A stretch of 36,542 nt of DNA, from assembly GCF_001642695.1 (NCBI RefSeq), contig NZ_LWCC02000005.1, forward strand, positions 3,892,666 to 3,929,207, read 5' to 3'. The position numbers and the translations under genes are program-made. Position 1 is the stretch's first letter. Every line of letters begins with the position of its first letter. The notes under the pieces are model-generated. The model had not been told where the DNA came from and searched no databases. It saw only the letters and a list, made by a program, of their open reading frames with translations. This DNA is from Streptomyces chilikensis (GTDB lineage Bacteria; Actinomycetota; Actinomycetes; Streptomycetales; Streptomycetaceae). Shown here one piece after another: positions 30,554-36,542 of this stretch.

Positions 30554-31450
30554 TCAGGCCGCGGCCGGGGAGAGGACCCGGCCGGAGGCGGCCGGCGCGC
30601 CGGCCGCCTCCGGGGCCGCGCCCTCCTGCTCGGCCTCGACGGCGGCGTTCCACTCCGGCTTGGCCGCCTGCCAGCGGTCCTCGGTGTGGCCCAGACGCCA
30701 GTAGCCGGAGACCGACAGGTCCTCCCGGGGTACCTGGCGCTCCAGCCGCAGCATCCGGCGCAGGTCCCGGACGAAGGCGGCCTCGCCGTGCACGAAGGCG
30801 TGCACCCGGCCCCCGGGCCACTCCATCGCCGTGACGGCCCCGACCAGCAGGGAGCCCACCGGGGCGTCGCCGCGGTGCAGCCAGACGACCTCCGCGTCGG
30901 TGTCGATCTTCTGCTCGTCCTCGGGACCGGAGACCTCGACGAAGGCGCGCACCTCGGCCCCCGCCGGCAGCGCCTCCAGGGCCGCGGAGATCGCCGGCAG
31001 GGCGCTCTCGTCCCCCACCAGCAGGTGCCAGTCCGCCGACGGGTCCGGGGCGTAGGCGCCGCCCGGGCCCAGCATCAGCAGGGTGTCACCGGGCCGCGCG
31101 CGCAGCGCCCAGGGGCCGGCCAGGCCCTCGTCGCCGTGGACCACGAAGTCGACGGTCAGCTCGCGCAGCTCCGGGTCCCAGGCGCGGACCGTGTAGGTGC
31201 GGGTGACCGGCCACTGCTCGCGGGGGAACTCCTCGCGGACGCGGGCCATGCTGAACGGCTCGGGGTACTCGACGCCCTCGGCGGGGAACACCAGCTTCAC
31301 GTAGTGGTCCGTGCGGGTTCCCGCCTCGAAGCCGGCCAGGCCCTCGCCGCCGAAGACCACCCGCTGCATGTGCGGGGTGAGCCGCTGCGTGCGGACCACC
31401 CGCCCGAGGTGCGGCTTCGGCGGACTCTTGCGGACCGGGCGCGCTGACAT
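30554..31450 (-). CDS. Siderophore-interacting protein (FAD-dependent ferric-siderophore reductase)
   Basis: 298 residues of the ViuB/SIP family. An N-terminal FAD-binding barrel contains HMQRVVFGGEGL and the flavin motif RTYTVRAWDPELRELTVDFVVHG; the C-terminal NAD(P)H-type domain contains HLLVGDESALPAISAALEAL and VSGYWRLGHTEDRW, the last being a hallmark of the family. It should release iron from ferric siderophores in the cytosol by reduction. The start is ATG 31450 with GGGAGG 5 bases upstream; the frame runs on to 31525 but that would cross the operator. A near-consensus iron box lies 18 bases upstream, so expression should rise when iron is scarce. The C-terminal Ala/Gly/Glu-rich tail is disordered. 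Confidence 0.94.
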   Translation of the reverse strand: MSARPVRKSPPKPHLGRVVRTQRLTPHMQRVVFGGEGLAGFEAGTRTDHYVKLVFPAEGVEYPEPFSMARVREEFPREQWPVTRTYTVRAWDPELRELTVDFVVHGDEGLAGPWALRARPGDTLLMLGPGGAYAPDPSADWHLLVGDESALPAISAALEALPAGAEVRAFVEVSGPEDEQKIDTDAEVVWLHRGDAPVGSLLVGAVTAMEWPGGRVHAFVHGEAAFVRDLRRMLRLERQVPREDLSVSGYWRLGHTEDRWQAAKPEWNAAVEAEQEGAAPEAAGAPAASGRVLSPAAA

Positions 31451-31467
31451 GACGGCCTCCCTGCTGG

Positions 31468-31486
31468 TTAGCTTAGGCTCCCCTAA
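31468..31486 (-). promoter_or_regulatory. DmdR/IdeR iron box
   Basis: TTAGCTTAGGCTCCCCTAA matches the 19-bp actinobacterial iron box TTAGGTTAGGCTCACCTAA at 17 of 19 positions. A 9-bp inverted repeat TAGCTTAGG/CCTAAGCTA (31469-31490) overlaps it. On the minus strand the box overlaps a TAAGCT -10 candidate, so the iron-loaded repressor would block transcription of the siderophore-interacting protein gene. Confidence 0.85.
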
Positions 31487-31558
31487 GCTAGCACCGAATC
31501 GGCGGTCGTGACCTTGCCCGGGCACATGTCGACGGCGTTTTCGTCCCCCGGAGCCGCG

Positions 31559-32494
31559 TCACGCCCCGTCCGTCGCCCCCTCCAGGGTCGCCAGGAGGCG
31601 CTGGAGCGACCCGCCCAGGTTCCAGCGCGCGGCCAGCGCCCGCACCGTCTCCGGGTCGCGGGGCGCCCGGGGCAGGGCCGTGCCGACCTCGGGGAGCGGC
31701 ACGTCCGGGGCGACCCGCACCACCTTCGGGGCCACCGCCACGTACGCCCGGGCCTCGTCCAGCCGACGGCGCTGCGCCGGGGTGAGGCCGGAGGCCGGGT
31801 CGTCCACCGCGGCCATGATCCCGGCCAGGTCGCCGAACCTCTCCAGCAGCTTGGCGGCGGTCTTCTCGCCGACCCCCGGCACGCCGGGCAGGCCGTCGCT
31901 CGGGTCGCCGCGCAGCAGGGCCAGGTCGGCGTAGCCGCCGCCGTCCACCCCGTACTTCTCGCGCAGCGCGGCCTCGTCCATGATCTGCGGGTTGCCGACG
32001 CCCTTCACCGGATACAGCACCCGCACCCCGCGGGCGTCGTCGACCAGCTGGAAGAGGTCCCGGTCGCCGGTGACGATGTCCACCGGTCCCGTGGCGCGGG
32101 CCGTGAAGGTGCCGATGACGTCGTCCGCCTCGTAGCCGGCGACGCCGACCCGGGCGATGCCCAGCGCGTCCAGCACCGCCTCGATCACCGGGACCTGCGG
32201 CGAGAGGGTGTCCGGGACCTCCTCGGCGTCGGGACCCCCGGCGCGCTCCTCGGCCACCCGGTGGGCCTTGTAGGAGGGGATCAGCTCCACCCGCCACGCC
32301 GGCCGCCAGTCCGCGTCCATGCACGCCACCAGGGCGTCGGGGCGGTGGTCCCTGACCAGGCGGTCGATGAAGTCGAGCAGGCCGCGCACGGCGTTCACCG
32401 GCGTGCCGTCCGGCGCCTTCACCGATTCGGGCACGCCGAAGTAGGCGCGGAAGTAGAGGGAGGCGGTGTCGAGGAGCATCAGTCGTCCGGTCAC
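31559..32494 (-). CDS. 5'-3' exonuclease (FEN/polymerase I N-terminal type), stand-alone
   Basis: 311 residues. It corresponds to the 5'-nuclease domain of DNA polymerase I without the polymerase. Acidic metal ligands are in LMLLDTASLYFRAYFG, VACMDADW, and YEADDVIGTFTA with VTGDRDLFQLV; the helix-3-turn-helix DNA clamp is DGLPGVPGVGEKTAAKLLERFG. It would remove 5' flaps or RNA primers during repair and replication. The start is taken at GTG 32494; an internal ATG at 32479 (MLLDTASLYF) is almost as likely, since neither has a convincing ribosome-binding site. It is divergent from the betaine-type ABC transporter operon and upstream of the iron-regulated gene, which has its own promoter. Confidence 0.92.
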   Translation of the reverse strand: MTGRLMLLDTASLYFRAYFGVPESVKAPDGTPVNAVRGLLDFIDRLVRDHRPDALVACMDADWRPAWRVELIPSYKAHRVAEERAGGPDAEEVPDTLSPQVPVIEAVLDALGIARVGVAGYEADDVIGTFTARATGPVDIVTGDRDLFQLVDDARGVRVLYPVKGVGNPQIMDEAALREKYGVDGGGYADLALLRGDPSDGLPGVPGVGEKTAAKLLERFGDLAGIMAAVDDPASGLTPAQRRRLDEARAYVAVAPKVVRVAPDVPLPEVGTALPRAPRDPETVRALAARWNLGGSLQRLLATLEGATDGA

Positions 32495-32627
32495 GTCTGG
32501 TCATCTTGCCGTACCGGTGGTTCGGGCACGTCTCGGGCCGGACACGGATGTGAGCGTGCCGTGAAGGCGGCCGGGGCGGGTGTTTGTCCCCGGTGGGCAC
32601 GGGCAGGCACGGCTTCTGCCCGCGCCT

Positions 32628-32642
32628 GTTGCATATGCCAAC
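32628..32642. promoter_or_regulatory. Possible operator GTTGCATATGCCAAC
   Basis: An AT-rich island in the divergent region, with GTTG/CAAC arms around a perfect GCATATGC palindrome (32631-32638) that is offset by half a base. It lies about 37 bases before the ABC ATPase start. No regulator can be named. Confidence 0.3.
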
Positions 32643-32678
32643 GGCGCGGATGTCGGACGGAAGGACGAGAGGCAGAAC

Positions 32679-33815
32679 GTGTCATCCAGATTGCGGGCCG
32701 AGCACGTGTACAAGGTGTTCGGCGGTAGACCCGGGCAGACGGTGGAGCGGCTGCGCAAAGGCGCCGATCGCGAAGAGCTGAGGTCCGACGGCGTCACGGC
32801 CGCCGTCATCGACGCCTCCTTCACCGTGGAGCCGGGCGAGATCTTCGTGGTCATGGGCCTCTCCGGCTCGGGCAAGTCCACGCTGCTGCGCATGCTCAAC
32901 GGGCTGCTCGAGCCGACCGCCGGAACCATCAGCTTCGACGGCCAGGACCTGGCCTCGCTCACCGCCGCCGAGCTGCGCGCCCTGCGGTCGCGGCGCATCA
33001 GCATGGTCTTCCAGCACTTCGCGCTCTTCCCCCACCGCACCGTGCTGCAGAACGCCGCCTACGGACTGGAGGTCCAGGGCGTCCCGCGCGCCGAACGGGA
33101 GGAGCGCGCCGCCGCGGCGCTCGCCCTGTGCGGGCTGGAGGGCTGGGAGAAGTCCTGGCCCGACGAGCTCTCCGGCGGCATGCGCCAGCGCGTCGGACTG
33201 GCCCGCGCGCTGGCCACCGACGCCGACCTGCTGCTGATGGACGAGTCGTTCAGCGCCCTGGACCCGCTGATCCGCCGCGAGATGCAGGACCAGCTGCTGG
33301 AGCTGCAGAAGACGCTGCACAAGACCATCGTCTTCATCACCCACGACCTCAACGAGGCGATGCGCCTCGGCGACCGCATCGCCGTCATGCGGGACGGCGA
33401 GATCGTGCAGATCGGCACCGCCGAGGACATCCTGGTCCGCCCTGAGGACGAGTACGTCGCCTCCTTCACCCGGGACGTCGACCGCTCCAAGGTGCTGACC
33501 GCGGCCTCCGTGATGGACGCCTCGGCCCCCGGTGAGGAGCCCGGCTGCGGCTGCCCGACCGCGACGCCCGACACGCCGTTCGACGAGCTGTGCGCGCTGT
33601 GCGCCGGGCTCCGGCACCCCGTCGCCGTGGTGGACGACGAGGGCGCCGTGGTCGGCACGGTGTCGCAGGAGCAGCTGGTCGCGGTGATCGGCGACGTGGA
33701 CCTCGACGCCGTGGACGCCGCCGGCACCGCCTCCACCGGCGGCACCGGCGGCGCGGCCGGGAGGCCCGCCGCCTGCGACCGGCATACCACCGGCCCCGAG
33801 GGGGTGGCCGCCTGA
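32679..33815 (+). CDS. Glycine betaine/proline-type ABC transporter ATP-binding protein
   Basis: 378 residues of the ProV/OpuAA family. The N-terminus RLRAEHVYKVFGGRPGQTVERLRKGADR is the family extension. Walker A GLSGSGKST starts near residue 60, the Q-loop is in SMVFQHFALFPHR, the ABC signature is LSGGMRQRVGLARAL, and Walker B is LLLMDESFSALDP, with the switch His in ITHDLNEAM. The C-terminus has a CBS-like region (HPVAVVDDEGAVVGTVSQEQLVAVIG), which in OpuA senses ionic strength or nucleotide; only about one repeat is evident here. The start is GTG 32679 with GAGAGG 6 bases upstream. Its TGA stop overlaps the ATG of the next gene (TGATG), so the two are translationally coupled. Confidence 0.93.
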   Translation: MSSRLRAEHVYKVFGGRPGQTVERLRKGADREELRSDGVTAAVIDASFTVEPGEIFVVMGLSGSGKSTLLRMLNGLLEPTAGTISFDGQDLASLTAAELRALRSRRISMVFQHFALFPHRTVLQNAAYGLEVQGVPRAEREERAAAALALCGLEGWEKSWPDELSGGMRQRVGLARALATDADLLLMDESFSALDPLIRREMQDQLLELQKTLHKTIVFITHDLNEAMRLGDRIAVMRDGEIVQIGTAEDILVRPEDEYVASFTRDVDRSKVLTAASVMDASAPGEEPGCGCPTATPDTPFDELCALCAGLRHPVAVVDDEGAVVGTVSQEQLVAVIGDVDLDAVDAAGTASTGGTGGAAGRPAACDRHTTGPEGVAA

Positions 33816-36445
33816 TGCCCCGCATCACCTTCGGCGAGTGGGTCGACACCGGGGTCGAATGGCTCCGCGCACATCTGGCCTGGCTCTTCGACTTCTGCAG
33901 GACCGTCTTCGAGGGCGCCTACGACGGCCTGGACGCCGTGCTCCAGGCGCCGGAGCCGCTGCTGCTGACCGGCATCCTCTCGGTGGTCGCCTGGCGGCTG
34001 CGCGGTCTGTCCGCCGGCCTGCTGTCCCTCCTCGGCTTCCTCTTCGTCGACGCGCTCGGCCTGTGGTCGGACTCCATGTCCACCCTGGCCCTGCTGCTGG
34101 TGGCCACCGTGATCGCCCTCGCCGTGGGCGTCCCGGTCGGCATCTGGGCCGCGCGCTCGGACCGGGTGAGCGCCGCGGTGCGCCCGGTGCTGGACTTCAT
34201 GCAGACGCTGCCGGCCATGGTGTACCTGATCCCGGCCATCATCTTCTTCGGCACCGGCGCCCCCGCGGGCATCGTCGCCACCCTGATCTTCGCCGTCGCG
34301 CCCGCCGTCCGGATGACCGAACTGGGCATCCGGCAGGTCGACCCCGAACTGGTCGAGGCGGCCGAGGCCTTCGGCACCACCCGGCGCAACACCCTGCTCC
34401 GCGTCCAGCTGCCGCTGGCGCTCCCCACCGTCATGGCGGGCGTCAACCAGGTCATCATGCTGGGCCTGTCCATGGCGGCCATCGCCGGCATGGTCGGCAC
34501 CGGCGGCCTCGGCGGCGCGGTCAACGAGGCCATCGGCCAGCTCGACGTCGGCCTGGGCGCCGAGGCGGGCCTGTCCATCGTGATCCTCGCCGTCTACCTG
34601 GACCGGATGACCGGCGCGCTGGGCCGGGAGCTCTCCCCGCTGGGCCGCCGAGCCGCCGCGGCCGTGCGCACGACGGGCCTCGCGCGGGTCCTGTCGCACC
34701 GGCCGCGACCGGTCGTCGCGGGGGTCGGCGTGGTCGCGCTGGCGCTCACCGCCGGACTGCTGGGAGCCGTGGGCGGCGCGGGCGACGCCCCCGCCACGGC
34801 CGTCGGCGACGCGGCGGACATCGGCAAGGGCAAGAAGGTCACCATCGGGCACGTCGCGTGGGAGGAGGCCGTCGCCTCCACCTACGTCTGGAAGAACGTC
34901 CTGGAGCGGCGCGGCTTCGACGTCGAGGTCCAGCAGTACGACGTGGCGCCGCTGTACACGGCGCTGGCCAACGGCGACATCGACTTCCAGACCGACGCCT
35001 GGCTGCCCACCACCTCCGGCCCGTTCCTGAAGAAGCACGGCGGCAAGGTGGAGGACCTGGGCTCCTGGTACGGACCCACCTCCCTGGAGCTGGCGGTCCC
35101 GGCCTACATGGAGGGCATCGACTCCATGGAGGACCTCAAGGGGCGCGCCGACGAGTTCGGCGGGAGGATCACCGGCATCGAGCCCAGCGCGGGCGAGATG
35201 GACCTGCTGAAGAACAAGGTGCTCGGGGAGTACGGCCTGGAGGGCGAGTACGAGGTGGTCGACAGCTCGACCCCCGCCATGCTCGCCGAGCTCAGGCGCG
35301 CCTACGCGGCCGAGGAGCCGATCGTGGTGACCCTGTGGTCGCCGCACTGGGCGTACAGCGACTTCGAGCTGAAGAAGCTGAAGGACCCCAAGGACGCCTG
35401 GGGCGCCGGCGACGAGATCCACACGCTGGCCCGCGACGGGTACTCCGAGGAGAACCCGGTGGTGGCCGGCTGGCTGCGCGACTTCACGATGTCGGAGAAG
35501 CAGCTCACCGGCCTCGAGGCGGACATCAACGCGGCCGGCAAGGGCAACCAGGACAAGGCCGTCAAGGCCTGGCTGGAGAAGCACCCCGGCCTGGTGGACG
35601 AGTGGGCCCCGCTGCCCGAGGGCGCCAAGGGCGCCGAGGGCGACGGGGAGGCCGGACGACCGCTGGAGGTCGCCTGGTTCCCGTGGGAGGAGGACATCGC
35701 CGTCACCCACCTCTGGAAGCACGTCCTGGAGGACCGCGGCTACACGATGAACCTCCGGCAGATGGACGTCGGCCCCGTCTACACCGGCCTGGCGAGCGGT
35801 GACGTCGACCTCAACTTCGACGCCTGGCTGCCGCACGCGCAGGGCAACTTCTGGGAGAAGACCAAGGACGACCTGGTCGATCTCGGCAGCTGGTACGAGC
35901 CCACCTCGCTGGAGATCGCGGTGCCCTCGTACGTCGAGGGCGTCGACTCCATGGAGGACCTGAAGGGGCGCGCCGACGAGTTCGACGGCAGGATCGTCGG
36001 CATCGAGCCGGGCACCGGCGAGATGAACCTGCTGAAGAAGGACGTCCTGCCGGCCTACGGCCTGGAGGACGAGTACGAGGTCGTCGACGGCTCCACCCCG
36101 GCGATGCTCGCCGAACTCGAGCGCGCCTACGCGGAGAAGGAGCCGGTGGCCGTCACCCTGTGGTCCCCGCACTGGGCCTACGACCGGTACGGGCTGACCA
36201 AGCTCGCGGACCCGGAGAAGGCCTGGGGCGAGGGAAACAGGATCCACACCATCGCCTCGGAGGACTTCCCCGAGCAGTACCCGCGGCTCGCCGGATGGAT
36301 CAAGGGCTTCCGGATGAGCGAGGAGGAACTCGCCTCCCTGGAGGCGGAGATCGTCCGCCGGGGGCAGGGCGAGGAGCCCGAGGCCGTCGAGGCGTGGCTG
36401 AAGGAGCACCCGGACGTCCCCGCCCGGATGACTTCCGACGCGTGA
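33815..36445 (+). CDS. Betaine-type ABC permease fused to two tandem substrate-binding domains
   Basis: 876 residues in one frame. Residues about 85-280 are a ProW/OpuAB permease with several membrane helices and the coupling-loop motif EAAEAFGTTRRNTLLRVQLPLALP. A further membrane helix (about 299-320) links to substrate-binding domain 1 (about 345-605) and then domain 2 (about 616-870), both OpuAC-like. The domains are internal duplicates: each has a DAWLP segment, a GSWY-PTSLE segment, SMEDLKGRADEF, SSTPAMLAEL or GSTPAMLAEL, and TLWSPHWAY, whose Trp residues build the aromatic cage for quaternary amines. The binding domains should face outside. It should import glycine betaine, proline betaine or choline for osmoprotection. 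A terminator follows the stop. Confidence 0.93.
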   Translation: MPRITFGEWVDTGVEWLRAHLAWLFDFCRTVFEGAYDGLDAVLQAPEPLLLTGILSVVAWRLRGLSAGLLSLLGFLFVDALGLWSDSMSTLALLLVATVIALAVGVPVGIWAARSDRVSAAVRPVLDFMQTLPAMVYLIPAIIFFGTGAPAGIVATLIFAVAPAVRMTELGIRQVDPELVEAAEAFGTTRRNTLLRVQLPLALPTVMAGVNQVIMLGLSMAAIAGMVGTGGLGGAVNEAIGQLDVGLGAEAGLSIVILAVYLDRMTGALGRELSPLGRRAAAAVRTTGLARVLSHRPRPVVAGVGVVALALTAGLLGAVGGAGDAPATAVGDAADIGKGKKVTIGHVAWEEAVASTYVWKNVLERRGFDVEVQQYDVAPLYTALANGDIDFQTDAWLPTTSGPFLKKHGGKVEDLGSWYGPTSLELAVPAYMEGIDSMEDLKGRADEFGGRITGIEPSAGEMDLLKNKVLGEYGLEGEYEVVDSSTPAMLAELRRAYAAEEPIVVTLWSPHWAYSDFELKKLKDPKDAWGAGDEIHTLARDGYSEENPVVAGWLRDFTMSEKQLTGLEADINAAGKGNQDKAVKAWLEKHPGLVDEWAPLPEGAKGAEGDGEAGRPLEVAWFPWEEDIAVTHLWKHVLEDRGYTMNLRQMDVGPVYTGLASGDVDLNFDAWLPHAQGNFWEKTKDDLVDLGSWYEPTSLEIAVPSYVEGVDSMEDLKGRADEFDGRIVGIEPGTGEMNLLKKDVLPAYGLEDEYEVVDGSTPAMLAELERAYAEKEPVAVTLWSPHWAYDRYGLTKLADPEKAWGEGNRIHTIASEDFPEQYPRLAGWIKGFRMSEEELASLEAEIVRRGQGEEPEAVEAWLKEHPDVPARMTSDA

Positions 36446-36464
36446 CGGCCGCCCGCCCGCGCCG

Positions 36465-36499
36465 CTCCGCCCCGGTCGCCCCCCGCGGCCGGGGCGGAG
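36465..36499 (+). terminator. Terminator hairpin after the transporter operon
   Basis: Perfect 11-bp arms 36465-36475 and 36489-36499 (CTCCGCCCCGG and complement), 13-base loop, 20 bases after the stop. The last 40 bases of the window show nothing else. Confidence 0.7.
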
Positions 36500-36542
36500 T
36501 GCGTGCGGGACCCGGCCGGCCCGCGCCGCACCCGCCGCGCCG

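Noticed and set aside
33059-36409. A 1116-residue open frame on the minus strand, and a similar 1052-residue one at 6774-9932
   Set aside because: They are mirror frames of recognised plus-strand genes, made possible by very high GC; their Ala/Gly/Arg/Asp/Val-rich composition shows no family motif.

Overview
This high-GC window, with GTG/TTG starts, C/G-ending codons and a complete Pup-proteasome cluster, is from an actinobacterium. The gene order and close similarity of the proteins to remembered Streptomyces homologues (PrcB, Arc, TatC, the 331-residue FKBP lipoprotein) point to a Streptomyces chromosome core region. I see no insertion sequence, prophage, CRISPR array, tRNA or rRNA gene.

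Layout. 1-5.0 kb: the 3' end of metH, a HAD phosphatase, and two tandem oligopeptide-type solute-binding lipoproteins with no permease or ATPase. 5.0-6.7 kb (minus): an orphan NarL-type response regulator and a RecB-like PD-(D/E)XK nuclease with a Cas4/AddB-type cysteine cluster. 6.9-10.2 kb: an M50 membrane protease with CBS domains, whose N-terminus looks frameshifted, tRNA m1A58 methyltransferase, and a single-pass secreted/membrane protein. 10.4-20.1 kb: arc (mpa) - dop - pup - prcB - prcA, then a divergent LacI regulator/MFS transporter pair, then pafA. 20.3-29.5 kb: two FKBP isomerases, pafB-pafC, a 68-residue membrane protein, tatA-tatC, a diacylglycerol-kinase-type lipid kinase and a HelY/Ski2-like helicase. 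29.6-32.5 kb (minus): an RluA-type pseudouridine synthase, a siderophore-interacting reductase behind an iron box, and a 5'-3' exonuclease. 32.7-36.4 kb: a glycine betaine/proline-type ABC importer as an ATPase plus a permease fused to two tandem substrate-binding domains.

How the genes work together. Dop deamidates the Pup C-terminal Gln, PafA ligates Pup to target lysines, Arc/Mpa recruits and unfolds pupylated proteins, and PrcA/PrcB degrade them. PafB and PafC are WYL-domain activators of a LexA-independent DNA-damage response. Strong hairpins separate most cluster genes, so they are probably several transcription units.

Main findings come from the regulatory layer. (1) Sequences resembling the PafBC-type damage promoter (TTGTCRGTG-N8-TANNNT, recalled from mycobacterial work) lie upstream of the helicase (8 of 9 upstream bases), pup (6 of 8) and the RecB-like nuclease (6 of 8), each with the exact 8-nt gap. 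(2) Four genes (trmI, pafA, the 68-residue protein, the lipid kinase) have a TAnnnT hexamer exactly 6 nt before the start codon, the geometry of leaderless mRNAs; two of these hexamers overlap the stop codon of the preceding gene. (3) pup is insulated from prcB by a strong hairpin followed by a new -10-like box.
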